Notes: generated from the letters alone by a model not told the origin. A stretch of DNA of 64,000 bases from Rhizobium sp. NLR16a (GCF_017948245.1 NZ_CP072865.1:3683501-3747500), one strand, 5' to 3'. Numbered from the stretch's first letter, positions 35,018-44,511 are shown. Made by a program: numbers and translations.

Positions 35018-36577
35018 TCAGAAGCCCGCGACCTTGGCGAGCGCCCGTTTCTCGCGGCGGCGCTGGACCGAGGAAGCGATGTTCATCGCTTCCCGGTATT
35101 TCGCGACCGTGCGGCGGGCGAGATCGACGCCGCCCTTCTTCAGCATGTCGACGATGTCATCATCGGAGAGCACTGCGTCCGGGCTCTCCTGCATGATCAG
35201 CGCGCGGATCTTGTGACGCACTGCCTCGGCCGAATGGCTGTCGCCGCCCTCGACGGCGCCGATCGACACGGTGAAGAAATATTTGAGCTCGAAGAGGCCG
35301 CGCGGCGTCAGCATATATTTGTTCGAGGTGACGCGGCTGACGGTGGATTCATGCATCTTGATCGCCTCGGCCACCGTCTTCAGGTTCAGCGGCCGCAAGT
35401 GGTCGACACCGTGCAGCAGGAAGGCGTCCTGCTGGCGGACGATCTCGCTTGCCACCTTCATGATGGTCTTTGCCCGCTGGTCGAGGCTGCGGGTCAGCCA
35501 GTTGGCGCTCTGCAGGCACTCGGAAAGGAAGGCATGATCCTCACCGTTCCGGGTCACGCGGGAAAAATAGGACTGATTAACAAGCACGCGCGGCAGCGTA
35601 TCCGGATTGAGCTCGACCAGCCAGCCACCCTCCGCGGAGGGCCTGACAACGACATCCGGCATGATCGCTTCGGAAACACCCGTCTCGAATCCGCTGCCGG
35701 GCTTCGGATTGAGCTGGCGGATCTCGCCGAGCATGTCGAGAAGATCTTCCTCGTCAACGCCACAGAGCCGCTTCAGCGTGACGAAGTCACGCCGCGCCAG
35801 GAGTTCGAGGTTTTCGACCAGCGCCTGCATGGCAGGGTCGTAACGGTCCTTCTGCCGGAGCTGGATCGCCAGGCATTCGGCGAGGCTGCGGGCGAAAACA
35901 CCCGGCGGATCGAGTGTCTGGAGTGCGGCGAGCACGTGTTCGACCTGCGTGAGACCCGTGCCGAGCCGCTCGCCGGTCTCGACGAGATCGAGCTGGATGT
36001 AACCGGCATCGTCAAGCTGATCGATAAAATTCTGGGCGATCAGCCGATCGCTCATATCGGGCAGGACGAAGGGGATCTGCTGGGCGAGATGATCGCGCAG
36101 CGACACCTGACCGGCGACAAAATCATCGAGATCGTAATCGGCGCCGTCGGCGCTGCCCGGCATGGACTTCCACTGACCGACGAGTTCCGGTGCATCGAGG
36201 CGCTGCGGACCACCGTCATCGGGAAAAACATTGGTGTAATTGGCGTCGAGCTCGTCGTTCAGCCGGCTGCTGCTTTCGCTGCCGCCATTATCGTACCAGT
36301 CGCTCGACAGCGCCTCGGCGCGATTGTCGGCGCTGTCGTCCGAGCCGGCATCCTCCGGCGTGTGACCGAATTGCTCGTCCTCGCCTGCCGCCCGTTCGTC
36401 GCCCGCCTCGCCGTCATTCGACGGAAATTCGAGCAGCGGGTTCTTCTCCACTTCCTGAGCGATGAACTGGTTGAGCTCAAAATGGGTCATCTGCAGCAAC
36501 TGGATGGATTGCATCAGTTGCGGCGTCATGACCAGGGACTGGCTCTGGCGCAGAAATAGATTGGCGGACAGTGCCAT
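35018..36577 (-). CDS. rpoN: RNA polymerase sigma-54 factor
   Basis: This 519-residue sigma-54 has a Gln/Leu-rich N-terminal activator-contact region (MALSANLFLRQSQSLVMTPQ, LMQSIQLLQMTHFELNQFI). An acidic linker (about 55-130) is followed by the core-binding domain. The helix-turn-helix and the RpoN box ARRTVAKYREAMNIASS lie near the C-terminus. It directs transcription from -24/-12 promoters, including nif/fix and nitrogen-assimilation genes in rhizobia, with enhancer proteins. lptB is upstream on the same strand. An EamA gene, not hpf, follows. Confidence 0.98.
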   Translation of the reverse strand: MALSANLFLRQSQSLVMTPQLMQSIQLLQMTHFELNQFIAQEVEKNPLLEFPSNDGEAGDERAAGEDEQFGHTPEDAGSDDSADNRAEALSSDWYDNGGSESSSRLNDELDANYTNVFPDDGGPQRLDAPELVGQWKSMPGSADGADYDLDDFVAGQVSLRDHLAQQIPFVLPDMSDRLIAQNFIDQLDDAGYIQLDLVETGERLGTGLTQVEHVLAALQTLDPPGVFARSLAECLAIQLRQKDRYDPAMQALVENLELLARRDFVTLKRLCGVDEEDLLDMLGEIRQLNPKPGSGFETGVSEAIMPDVVVRPSAEGGWLVELNPDTLPRVLVNQSYFSRVTRNGEDHAFLSECLQSANWLTRSLDQRAKTIMKVASEIVRQQDAFLLHGVDHLRPLNLKTVAEAIKMHESTVSRVTSNKYMLTPRGLFELKYFFTVSIGAVEGGDSHSAEAVRHKIRALIMQESPDAVLSDDDIVDMLKKGGVDLARRTVAKYREAMNIASSVQRRREKRALAKVAGF

Positions 36578-36718
36578 GACGGACGCGAAACTCCCTCGAC
36601 TCCAGGAAACCGCGCCCGATCCACGCTTCAGGCCACGGAAATCCGAGTTGGCCCAAAAATTGCTTTTTTATCTCATTTGGTCAAGCGGAACTACGCGGGA
36701 AGGTGAATCAGCGCGGGG

Positions 36719-37495
36719 TCAGAGGCTGAACTTGTCGCCGAGATAGAGTCGGCGCACTTCCGGATTGTTGACGATGTCGTTCGCCCGGCCGTGGGTCAGC
36801 ACCTCGCCGGCATGGATGATATAGGCGCGGTCGATGAGGCCAAGCGTCTCACGCACATTGTGGTCGGTAATGAGAACGCCGATGCCGCGCGCCGTCAGGT
36901 GGTGGACGAGGTTCTGAATATCGGCGACCGAAATCGGGTCGACACCGGCGAAGGGCTCGTCGAGCAGCATGAAGGTCGGGTCGGTTGCAAGCGCTCGCGC
37001 GATTTCGAGACGGCGGCGTTCGCCGCCGGAAAGGGCGACGGCGGCACTCTTGCGCAGCTTCTGGATATGAAATTCCTCCAGCAGCTCGTTCAGCTTCTGC
37101 TCGCGCTCGGCCTTGTCCTTCACATGCACTTCGAGGACGGCGCGGATATTTTCTTCAACCGTCAGTCCGCGAAAGATCGAGGCTTCCTGCGGCAGGTAAC
37201 CGACGCCGAGCCGCGAGCGGCGGTACATCGGCATGGTCGTGACATCGTTTCCATCGATCTCGATCGTGCCTTCATCCACCGGTACCAGGCCGGTGATCAT
37301 GTAGAAGCAGGTCGTCTTGCCGGCGCCGTTCGGGCCGAGCAGGCCGACGGCTTCGCCGCGACGCACGACCAGGGAGACGCCGTTGACGACACGGCGCGTC
37401 GCATAGGTCTTGGTCAGACCACGGGCGATCAGCGTCCCCTGATAGCGGCTCTTGTCGGCGGCACCCGCAGCTTGCGGCTCAGGCCTGCCGAACAT
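36719..37495 (-). CDS. lptB: LPS export ABC transporter ATP-binding protein
   Basis: This 258-residue ATPase powers extraction of lipopolysaccharide from the inner membrane as LptB2FG. Walker A is GPNGAGKTT, the signature LSGGERRR, Walker B FMLLDEPFAG, and the switch His lies in ITDHN. I chose the ATG at 37495 (MFGRPEPQAAG), giving a short extra N-terminus; a GTG at 37519 is an alternative, and neither has a strong ribosome site. lptA ends 37 bases upstream, and rpoN follows about 140 bases downstream. Confidence 0.95.
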   Translation of the reverse strand: MFGRPEPQAAGAADKSRYQGTLIARGLTKTYATRRVVNGVSLVVRRGEAVGLLGPNGAGKTTCFYMITGLVPVDEGTIEIDGNDVTTMPMYRRSRLGVGYLPQEASIFRGLTVEENIRAVLEVHVKDKAEREQKLNELLEEFHIQKLRKSAAVALSGGERRRLEIARALATDPTFMLLDEPFAGVDPISVADIQNLVHHLTARGIGVLITDHNVRETLGLIDRAYIIHAGEVLTHGRANDIVNNPEVRRLYLGDKFSL

Positions 37496-37532
37496 GGTGG
37501 ATAGCGATGATAATTTCACGTGGGAGGCCGGT

Positions 37533-38165
37533 TCAGTTCTGCTTCTGCGCGTTCGGCTGCGATTTCGGATCGAGCTGAATCTGGACACGACCGCCGCAGC
37601 TTTCAAGCTCCGCCTGGCCGGTTTGCATGTGAACGGTCAGCTTGCAACCGGTGAAGACGTTCGGACCGTCCGACAGGATGACCTTGTTTCCCTGATCCGC
37701 GGTCAGGATGAATGTCTGCGAGGCCATGTCGAAATTGCCATCGTCGGCAGTCGCCGTCTGCGTGCCCGAGACCAGGTAGACCTTGTCCGTCACCAAGATT
37801 TTGTCGATATCCGCACTTCCCGACGCCAGGGAGGCCGACTGCTCGGGTTTCGCCTCGGGCTGGGCCGGCGCGCCGGCGCCCGACTTTGCCGCCTTGTCCT
37901 TGTAATAGACGGTCATCTTGCCGGATTGCATCGTCGTCGTGCCCTGGACGACCTTGACGTTGCCGGTGAAGAGCGCCGTGTGCTCCTGGTCGCGAATCTC
38001 CAGCTTGTCGCTTTCGATCTGGATCGGCTGGTCGTTGGAAAGCTTCATGCCCGACATGGTCGTCGACTGCGCCCCCGCGCCCGAGACCGTCAGAATAAGG
38101 GCAAATGCGCCGGCAACGAATGCGATGCCCGTCTTGCAAGCTGAAATGCGACAATCTTTTGTCAT
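37533..38165 (-). CDS. lptA: LPS transport periplasmic protein LptA
   Basis: This 210-residue periplasmic protein has a signal peptide (ISACKTGIAFVAGAFALILT, cleavage after GAGAQ-like sequence near residue 32) and the OstA-type beta-jellyroll: NDQPIQIESDKLEIRDQEHT, ALFTGNVKVVQGTTTMQSGK. It bridges LptC and LptD to carry LPS across the periplasm. An Ala/Pro/Glu-rich insert (about 105-120) is atypical of the enterobacterial protein. The start lies 15 bases after the lptC stop, an operon spacing. Confidence 0.93.
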   Translation of the reverse strand: MTKDCRISACKTGIAFVAGAFALILTVSGAGAQSTTMSGMKLSNDQPIQIESDKLEIRDQEHTALFTGNVKVVQGTTTMQSGKMTVYYKDKAAKSGAGAPAQPEAKPEQSASLASGSADIDKILVTDKVYLVSGTQTATADDGNFDMASQTFILTADQGNKVILSDGPNVFTGCKLTVHMQTGQAELESCGGRVQIQLDPKSQPNAQKQN

Positions 38166-38180
38166 GGGTGACCCGGCTGG

Positions 38181-38846
38181 TTAAGTGCCCTGTTTATGAA
38201 TGGTGGATGGATCGACATTCATGCGAACATTCCCCTCGAATGTGATCACGCGCCCCTTATCGGTTATCTCCAGCGTCTTCGCAACAATGGAAGCATTGTC
38301 CTTGGTGATGGTGACGGGATCGTCGCTGCGCATGTTGCCGCCCTTGATGTCGAGCCGGGCGGACTGGAATTGTGCGTTGAGGCCGCTGCTCAGCACCAGG
38401 GTGAAGGGAGCCGTCATATGCAGATTGTCGGTGGCGCGGTTATAATCGGCAGTCGAAGCGATGACGCGGGCAACCAGCCCGTCATTCATCGGAACAGCGG
38501 CCTTGATGGTCTCGAGGGTGATGAGATCGGGATTGCGGATATCCTGCAGCGCCCTTTCGGCAAGCATGGAATAATTGACGCCGTCGGAGTTGCGTCCGGC
38601 AATTGCCGGCTTTTCCATCACGACCTTGCCGTTCTCGATCTTGGCGCCTTCAAACTTGACGTTTTCAGGCAGGTACAGGCTCACCAAGGCCACCGTCGTG
38701 AGGGCGCCGGCGACGACAAGGGCGGCCAACGGCAGCAAAATCTTCAGCCGCCGCACGCGGGCGGAATGGAACAACGCATCGCCATAGGGGCTCCTGCCGG
38801 AGCCCGCATAAGCGGCATGTCCGTTGTTCTTCAGGGTATCGAGCAT
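38181..38846 (-). CDS. lptC: LPS export protein LptC
   Basis: This 221-residue bitopic inner-membrane protein has one membrane helix (about 37-60, LKILLPLAALVVAGALTTVA) and a periplasmic LptC domain with DKGRVITFEGNVRMNVDPS near the end. It receives LPS from LptB2FG and passes it to LptA. I chose the ATG at 38846 (MLDTLKNNGHAAYAG). It heads the lptC-lptA-lptB-rpoN series and is divergent from the S49 peptidase gene. Confidence 0.9.
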   Translation of the reverse strand: MLDTLKNNGHAAYAGSGRSPYGDALFHSARVRRLKILLPLAALVVAGALTTVALVSLYLPENVKFEGAKIENGKVVMEKPAIAGRNSDGVNYSMLAERALQDIRNPDLITLETIKAAVPMNDGLVARVIASTADYNRATDNLHMTAPFTLVLSSGLNAQFQSARLDIKGGNMRSDDPVTITKDNASIVAKTLEITDKGRVITFEGNVRMNVDPSTIHKQGT

Positions 38847-39070
38847 AGGTCTCGTTCCATGTGCGGTGATTGCCTCGCCTGCGTAACAAAGCCGGCCGGC
38901 AATCACAGTTCGTTTCGCATTATTACATTGGCTTGCCAATACGGAATTTTTTCTGCAACAAGCAACAAAACGGAAAAACATACAAAAGTGGCATTCATAC
39001 GCGCCGCTTCCACCAATTTCACCGGGCCTATCGGCGCCATGCCGACCCTGGGCCAGCGCTGGAGGTTTCT

Positions 39071-40021
39071 ATGGACAGTTCGATCATCGCGGATCGCCGG
39101 CGGCTGCGCCGCAAGCTCGGCTTCTGGCGCATCGTCGCGGTCGCCCTCGTCGTGGCGCTCGGTTTCGCTTTCTACCGTTTCGCCGTCGGCGAGGCCGGCA
39201 CGGCAAGTCCGCATATCGCCCATGTGACGATATCGGGGCTGATCGTCGATGACGACGAGCTGCTGGAGCGGCTAAAGAAGGTCGAGACCAGCGATCAGGT
39301 GAAGGCCGCGGTGATTTCGATCTCCTCGCCCGGCGGCACGACCTATGGCGGGGAAAAAATCTTCAAGGCGATCCGGGCCATATCAGCCAAGAAGCCCGTC
39401 GTCTCCGACGTGCGCACGCTGGCCGCCTCCGCCGGCTATATGGTCGCCACCGCCGGCGACACGATCATTGCCGGCGACAGCTCGATCACCGGCTCGATCG
39501 GCGTTATCTTCCAGTACCCGCAGATCCAGCCGCTACTCGACAAGATCGGCGTATCGCTGCAGGAGATCAAGTCCTCGCCGCTGAAGGCCGAGCCCTCGCC
39601 CTTCCACGAGGCGAGCGAGGAGGCCAAGGCAATGATCCGCAACATGGTGGTCGACAGCTACAACTGGTTCGTCGACCTGGTCGCCGACCGGCGCAAGCTG
39701 CCGCGCGAGGAGGTGCTGAAACTCGCCGACGGCACAATCTATACCGGCCGGCAGGCGCTGAAGGCAAAGCTCGTCGATACGATCGGCGGCGAGGCGGAAA
39801 TCCGCGCCTATCTCAAGTCGCGCGGCATCGACACCGATCTGCCGATGGTCGATTGGGACAAGAAGAGCAACACGCCTTTTCTGCTCGCTGGAGCTGTTTC
39901 GCGGCTCATTACTATCCTGGGTTATGATGATCTGGTCAAAGGCCAGGATATCAACGGAATCCTGCCCCCAAAGTTGCTTCTTGACGGGCTGCTTTCAGTT
40001 TGGCAGGTTGGCCGCGATTGA
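39071..40021 (+). CDS. sppA: Signal peptide peptidase, S49 family (SppA-like)
   Basis: This 316-residue membrane-anchored serine protease is the short, single-domain form of SppA. Its N-terminal anchor is about residues 20-40 (FWRIVAVALVVALGFAFYRF). The nucleophile Ser is in TLAASAGYMVATAG, and the general-base Lys region is ITGSIGVIFQYP with SSPLKAEPS. It clears cut signal peptides. The ATG at 39071 has a perfect GGAGG five bases upstream, overriding a longer in-frame extension. ihfB follows 29 bases downstream. Confidence 0.93.
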   Translation: MDSSIIADRRRLRRKLGFWRIVAVALVVALGFAFYRFAVGEAGTASPHIAHVTISGLIVDDDELLERLKKVETSDQVKAAVISISSPGGTTYGGEKIFKAIRAISAKKPVVSDVRTLAASAGYMVATAGDTIIAGDSSITGSIGVIFQYPQIQPLLDKIGVSLQEIKSSPLKAEPSPFHEASEEAKAMIRNMVVDSYNWFVDLVADRRKLPREEVLKLADGTIYTGRQALKAKLVDTIGGEAEIRAYLKSRGIDTDLPMVDWDKKSNTPFLLAGAVSRLITILGYDDLVKGQDINGILPPKLLLDGLLSVWQVGRD

Positions 40022-40050
40022 TAAGAAATCAATAATTTAAGGGGGCGACT

Positions 40051-40350
40051 GTGATCAAGTCCGAATTGGTGCAGATTGTTGCGGCACGCAACCCGCATCT
40101 CTATCATCGCGACGTCGAAAATATCGTCAACGCGGTTCTCGACGAGATCACCGATGCACTGGCTGCGGGCAACCGCGTCGAATTGCGCGGCTTCGGCGCG
40201 TTTTCGGTCAAGAACCGCCCGTCCCGATCCGGCCGCAACCCGCGCACCGGCGATACCGTCTTCGTCGAAGAGAAGTGGGTTCCCTTCTTCAAAACAGGCA
40301 AGGAACTGCGCGAGCGGCTCAATCCCGGCCAGGCCGACGAAGAGGATTGA
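40051..40350 (+). CDS. ihfB: Integration host factor subunit beta
   Basis: This 99-residue DNA-bending protein pairs with IHF-alpha. It begins [18 protein letters not shown] and carries the flexible arm with [19 protein letters not shown]. The start is GTG, preceded by AAGGGGGCG. IHF assists sigma-54 promoters by looping DNA, so its presence a few kilobases from rpoN is functionally fitting, though probably chance. It lies 29 bases after the sppA-like gene, and they may be cotranscribed. Confidence 0.96.
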   Translation: MIKSELVQIVAARNPHLYHRDVENIVNAVLDEITDALAAGNRVELRGFGAFSVKNRPSRSGRNPRTGDTVFVEEKWVPFFKTGKELRERLNPGQADEED

Positions 40351-40415
40351 GCGGCGCGAGCCGCCTGCGGCGAAACCGCACTTGAACTTGAACACCGTTT
40401 TCCTATTCTGCTAGC

Positions 40416-40455
40416 GCATCGGCCTGAAAGTCGGAATCGATTTTCGGGCCGGTGC
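40416..40455. repeat. Large intergenic palindrome
   Basis: An 18-base arm (40416-40433) and its partner (40438-40455) flank GAAT. The three non-Watson-Crick positions are all G-U compatible in RNA. It lies between ihfB and the LapA-like gene. Similar ...GAAAATCGxxxxCGATTTTC... palindromes are common between genes in Rhizobiaceae. It may act as a terminator-like hairpin or be a mobile palindromic unit. Confidence 0.6.
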
Positions 40456-40479
40456 ATATAAGGCGCATGGAGAGCTCAA

Positions 40480-40812
40480 ATGGCCAAGAAGATCGTCAAC
40501 CTGTTGATTTTGCTGCCGCTCGGCGTCATCCTCATCGTCTTCTGCGTCGCCAACCGGCAGAGCGTCACGCTCGCCTTCAATCCCTTCAGGCCCGAAGACC
40601 AGGTGCTTGCAGTTTCCGCGCCCTTCTTCGTCTTCCTGTTCATCGCGCTGATAGCAGGCATGCTGATCGGTTCGGCCGCTACCTGGTTCAGCCAGGGCAA
40701 ACACCGCAAGCGTGCCCGCACCGAGGCCAAGGAAGCCATTCGCTGGCAGGGCGAGGCCGATCGTCACAGGAGCCGCGCAGAAGATATCGCCGGCCAGCTG
40801 CCGTCGCGGTAA
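40480..40812 (+). CDS. LapA-domain (DUF1049) membrane protein
   Basis: This 110-residue protein has two membrane helices (LLILLPLGVILIVFCVANRQ and FFVFLFIALIAGMLIGSAAT) and a charged cytoplasmic coiled tail (RKRARTEAKEAIRWQGEAD). The intervening NRQSVTLAFNPF is typical of the LapA/YciS family, which works with LapB on LpxC turnover in E. coli. Whether that role holds here is uncertain, since there is no lapB beside it. It has its own hairpin-rich upstream region. Confidence 0.85.
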   Translation: MAKKIVNLLILLPLGVILIVFCVANRQSVTLAFNPFRPEDQVLAVSAPFFVFLFIALIAGMLIGSAATWFSQGKHRKRARTEAKEAIRWQGEADRHRSRAEDIAGQLPSR

Positions 40813-40832
40813 GATCGGCTTTACCGCCCGCG

Positions 40833-41267
40833 TCAAATCGGAGAAAAACTCAGCTCCTCATAATCGCCTTCCGGCGACGCGCCATTGCCGGTCACGGCAA
40901 AACCGTGGGAAAGATAGAAGGCCTTCGCCCGCCGGTTGTTCACCAGGCATTTCAGCCGGTACTTATGTCGCGGCCATTCCGGCAGCGCCCTGAGCAGCGC
41001 CGTGCCGGCGCCGAGCCTCTGGAATTCCGGCCTTACATAAAGCATATGAATGAAATCATCCTCCGGCCAGAGCGACAGGAAACCGGCAAGGCTACCATCG
41101 GTATGTTCGCAGACGAGGATGGTTTCACCGTTGGTATGAGCCGAAAAATCCTCGCGGTGAAACTTGCCGGGATCGACCCAGACGAATGTCTGGCGACGCA
41201 CGGCAAGATAGATGTCCGCGAGCATTTCCTGGTCTTCCGCCCGCGGCGGCCTGATGGTCCATGTCAT
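40833..41267 (-). CDS. GNAT-family acetyltransferase
   Basis: This 144-residue acetyltransferase begins MTWTIRPPRAEDQEML. The acetyl-CoA site is MLYVRPEFQRLGAGTALL, and the C-terminal strand NNRRAKAFYLSHGFAVTG is typical of GNAT enzymes. The substrate is unknown. I chose the ATG at 41267; the longer frame upstream runs antisense through the neighbouring CoxG-like gene. It converges with the LapA-like gene and lies 58 bases after the CoxG-like stop. Confidence 0.88.
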   Translation of the reverse strand: MTWTIRPPRAEDQEMLADIYLAVRRQTFVWVDPGKFHREDFSAHTNGETILVCEHTDGSLAGFLSLWPEDDFIHMLYVRPEFQRLGAGTALLRALPEWPRHKYRLKCLVNNRRAKAFYLSHGFAVTGNGASPEGDYEELSFSPI

Positions 41268-41325
41268 CCTGCCGGAATAGCTCAGGCGCAGGTCCGCGCC
41301 AAGCCGCAGCGAAAGCCTTTGGCGC

Positions 41326-41781
41326 TCAATCCGCAGCCATTTTTGCAACGACCGCAGCATTGAAATCCGAGAAGAAGCCTTCAGCGAGCTTCTGCGAAGT
41401 CGAGTCGAGCAGACGGGCGCCGAGCTGGGCAAGCTTGCCGCCGAGCTCGGCCTTGGCCCGGTAGTGCAGGATCGTCTCCTCGCCCCTCGCCTTGAGTACG
41501 ACATCGGCGCTGCCCCTGGCGAAGCCGGCAAGGCCGCCCTTGCCTTCGGCCGATAGCGTATAGCTTTCCGGCGCATCGATATTGGAAAGCGTCAGCACCC
41601 CATGGAAGCTGGCGGAGAACAGGCTGAACTTGACCTTGATCGTCGCCTCGAAAGCGCTTGGCGACAGTCGCTCAATGCCCTGGCAGCCGGGAATGCAGCC
41701 ACGCATGATCTCCGGATCGTTGAGCGCTTCCCAGACCATGTCCCGCGGCGCGGCGATGCGTTCTTCGCCGGTGAAATCCAT
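41326..41781 (-). CDS. CoxG-like SRPBCC-fold protein
   Basis: This 151-residue protein begins MDFTGEERIAAPRDMVWEAL and contains NDPEIMRGCIPGCQGIERLS and GKLAQLGARLLDSTSQKLAEG, the signature of carbon monoxide dehydrogenase subunit G (CoxG). The START/SRPBCC fold binds hydrophobic ligands or quinones. No CO dehydrogenase genes are near, so it is a stand-alone member and the CO name should not be read as function. I chose the ATG at 41781. Confidence 0.88.
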   Translation of the reverse strand: MDFTGEERIAAPRDMVWEALNDPEIMRGCIPGCQGIERLSPSAFEATIKVKFSLFSASFHGVLTLSNIDAPESYTLSAEGKGGLAGFARGSADVVLKARGEETILHYRAKAELGGKLAQLGARLLDSTSQKLAEGFFSDFNAAVVAKMAAD

Positions 41782-42004
41782 TCGATAGCCCCATCTGCGA
41801 TTCGCCCATCTTATCCCAGCGGTAAAGCGCTTTGCTACGGCGGAGGGGAATGTTATCTGGCTGGCTTGCGATCCCGCGCGTGGAATGACGCCCGCACCCA
41901 TGCGCAGTTGATCCGGTACGGTTTTCTGGGCTACTGCATAATACAAGGTGCTGCCGAGGACGCAGCGCTATCACGCCACCCCGACAGAGACGCGGAAGAG
42001 CACG

Positions 42005-43099
42005 TTGAAACAAAGAGAACGCCGGCCGGGCCAGAAGAAGACATCGGGTCCCGCCGGTGAAAGCCGCAGAGACGATCGGGCCGGCCGAGCACCGAAGTCC
42101 GCGGCACGGCCTGCGGCCACACGCGACACGGTTCGCGAGACTGCGCCGGCCGCGGTTTCGCGCCCGCTCATGGCGCGCAGCGGCGATCGGCCGGCGGAGC
42201 GCGTGCCTGTCATTCTCGAATCGCTCGGCGCCGGCGATTTCCACCTGATCGACAGCGGCGACGGCCAAAAGCTGGAGCAATATGGCCCCTACCGCATCAT
42301 CCGCCCGGAAGCCCAGGCGCTGTGGCGGCCTTCGCTAGCACCGCAGATCTGGGAGAAGGTCGATGCCGTGTTCACCGGCGACACTGACGAGGAAGGCACC
42401 GGCCGCTGGCGTTTCCCCGAGGAGGCGCTCGGCGAGGCCTGGCCGCTCAACCTGCTCGGCGTCGATTTCCTCGGCCGCTTCACCTCCTTCCGTCACGTCG
42501 GCGTCTTTCCCGAGCAGATCGTCCACTGGAGCTGGATGAAGGAGGCGGTCGAAAAGGCCGGCCGGCCGCTGAAGGTGCTGAACCTCTTCGGTTATACCGG
42601 CGTCGCCTCGCTGGTCGCCGCCGCCGCCGGCGCCGAGGTCACCCATGTCGACGCGTCGAAGAAGGCGATCGGCTGGGCGCGCGAGAACCAGGCGCTCGGC
42701 CGCATGGAGAAGCTGCCGATCCGCTGGATCTGCGAGGATGCGATGAAATTCATCCTGCGCGAGGAACGCCGCGGCAGCCAGTACGACATCATCCTCACCG
42801 ATCCGCCGAAATTCGGCCGCGGCCCCAATGGCGAAGTCTGGCATCTCTTCGAGCATCTGCCCCTGATGCTCGATATCTGCCGCGAGATCCTGTCGCCGAA
42901 GGCGGTCGGCCTGGTGCTGACGGCTTATTCGATCCGCGCCAGCTTCTATTCGATCCACGAGCTGATGCGTGAAACGATGCGCGGCGCCGGCGGCGCGGTC
43001 GAATCCGGCGAGCTGGTGATTCGCGAGGCAGGCCTCGACGGCAAAACGCCGGGCCGCGCGCTTTCCACCTCCCTCTTTTCCCGCTGGGTGCCGCAATGA
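42005..43099 (+). CDS. Class I SAM-dependent rRNA/RNA methyltransferase
   Basis: This protein of about 364 residues resembles the RlmI/COG1092 methyltransferases. SAM-binding is LKVLNLFGYTGVASLVAAAAGA, then VTHVDASKKAIGWAREN, and the catalytic DPPKFGRG. Homology begins near VPVILESLGAGDFHLIDSGD; before that is a basic, low-complexity tail. The start is unclear: TTG at 42005 (with CGGAAGAG upstream), GTG at 41948 and ATG at 42170 are all possible. Its stop overlaps the next RNA methyltransferase start (ATGA), so these RNA-modifying enzymes are coupled. Confidence 0.85.
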   Translation: MKQRERRPGQKKTSGPAGESRRDDRAGRAPKSAARPAATRDTVRETAPAAVSRPLMARSGDRPAERVPVILESLGAGDFHLIDSGDGQKLEQYGPYRIIRPEAQALWRPSLAPQIWEKVDAVFTGDTDEEGTGRWRFPEEALGEAWPLNLLGVDFLGRFTSFRHVGVFPEQIVHWSWMKEAVEKAGRPLKVLNLFGYTGVASLVAAAAGAEVTHVDASKKAIGWARENQALGRMEKLPIRWICEDAMKFILREERRGSQYDIILTDPPKFGRGPNGEVWHLFEHLPLMLDICREILSPKAVGLVLTAYSIRASFYSIHELMRETMRGAGGAVESGELVIREAGLDGKTPGRALSTSLFSRWVPQ

Positions 43100-43956
43100 G
43101 CAAGGACTTCCACGATCAGGGGCCGCGCAGGGTCGGGCAGGTGAAGGAAGTCACCTCGCTCGCCAATCCGATCATCAAGGACATCAAGGCGCTGACCAAC
43201 AAGAAGTCGCGGGAGGAAAGCGGGACTTTCCTCGCCGAAGGGCTGAAGCTCGTCATCGATGCGATAGAGCTCGGCTGGACGATCCGCACGCTGGTCTATG
43301 CCAAGGCGGCCAAAGGCAAGCCGCTGGTCGAGCAGATGGCGGCAAGGACCGTCGCCTCCGGCGGGCTGGTGCTCGAAGTCAGCGAAAAAGTCATTGCCGC
43401 GATCACCCGGCGCGACAACCCGCAAATGGTCGTCGGCATCTTCGAGCAGCGCTGGGCGCCGCTCAAGGGCATCCGGCCGCAGGAGGGTGAGACGTGGGTG
43501 GCGCTCGACCGGGTGCGCGATCCGGGCAACCTCGGCACCATCATCCGGACGGCCGATGCGGCCGGTGCGTCCGGCATCATTCTGATCGGCGAGACCACCG
43601 ATCCCTTCTCGCTGGAGACCGTGCGGGCAACCATGGGCTCGGTCTTCGCCGTTCCGGTCGCACGGGCGACGCCGGAAGAATTTCTCACCTGGCGGAAGTC
43701 GGCCGGCGTTTCCATCATCGCCACCCATCTGGCCGGCGCCGTCGACTATCGCACGATCGACTATCGGAAGAAGCCCGTCGTGCTGTTGATGGGCAACGAA
43801 CAATCCGGGCTGCCAGACCAGCTCGCTGGGGAAGCCGATGCGCTCGCCCGCATCCCGCAGCAGGGCCGCGCCGACTCCCTCAACCTCGCCGTCGCCACCG
43901 CCATCATGCTTTTCGAGGCGCGCCGCCATCTCCTCTCACTTGCCGAGGGCAAATGA
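43096..43956 (+). CDS. SpoU/TrmH-family RNA 2'-O-methyltransferase
   Basis: This 286-residue SPOUT methyltransferase shows FLAEGLKLV near the N-terminus (substrate-binding domain). The knot motifs are [34 protein letters not shown] and [24 protein letters not shown]. It should methylate a ribose 2'-OH in rRNA or tRNA; the exact site is unknown. Starts and stops overlap by four bases both upstream (RlmI-like gene) and downstream (lspA), giving a tightly coupled three-gene unit. Confidence 0.93.
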   Translation: MSKDFHDQGPRRVGQVKEVTSLANPIIKDIKALTNKKSREESGTFLAEGLKLVIDAIELGWTIRTLVYAKAAKGKPLVEQMAARTVASGGLVLEVSEKVIAAITRRDNPQMVVGIFEQRWAPLKGIRPQEGETWVALDRVRDPGNLGTIIRTADAAGASGIILIGETTDPFSLETVRATMGSVFAVPVARATPEEFLTWRKSAGVSIIATHLAGAVDYRTIDYRKKPVVLLMGNEQSGLPDQLAGEADALARIPQQGRADSLNLAVATAIMLFEARRHLLSLAEGK

Positions 43957-44456
43957 CCGAACCGACGCATGCACGCCCCGCCCTGTTTTCGCGCCCGGCG
44001 CCGATCCTCTTCTTCATCCTCTTCGCCGTTTTGATCGACCAGGTCGTGAAGGTCGCCGTCGATCATTACCTGCCGCTGCAGGAAGCCGTGCCCGTCATTC
44101 CGATGCTGGCGCTCTATCGCACCTATAATCTCGGCGTCGCCTTTTCGATGCTGGAGGGCATGGACGGCTGGTTCATCGTCGGCATGCGGCTCGTCATCGT
44201 CGCCTTCGTCATCTGGCTGTGGTACCGCACGGCAAAAGACCGCTGGCTCGCCCATCTCGGCTATGCGCTGATCATTGCCGGGGCGATCGGCAACCTTGTC
44301 GACCGTTTCGCCTACGGGCATGTGATCGACTATATCCTCTTCTACACCGAAAGCTGGTCGTTTGCGGTGTTCAATCTCGCCGACAGTTTCATCACCATCG
44401 GCGCCGGCTGCGTCATTCTCGAGGAACTGCTGCTGCCGAAAAAGGCCGGCCGCTAA
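43953..44456 (+). CDS. lspA: Lipoprotein signal peptidase (signal peptidase II)
   Basis: This 167-residue aspartic protease has four membrane helices and cleaves prolipoproteins after diacylglyceryl modification. The catalytic aspartates lie in [14 protein letters not shown] and [22 protein letters not shown] is also conserved. I chose the ATG at 43953 ([15 protein letters not shown]), which overlaps the preceding stop by four bases. Confidence 0.96.
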   Translation: MTEPTHARPALFSRPAPILFFILFAVLIDQVVKVAVDHYLPLQEAVPVIPMLALYRTYNLGVAFSMLEGMDGWFIVGMRLVIVAFVIWLWYRTAKDRWLAHLGYALIIAGAIGNLVDRFAYGHVIDYILFYTESWSFAVFNLADSFITIGAGCVILEELLLPKKAGR

Positions 44457-44511
44457 AATTGTATCGAATTCCTGAAGGCATTCGGAACAAGCCTCATGTT
44501 ATCCAGATACC

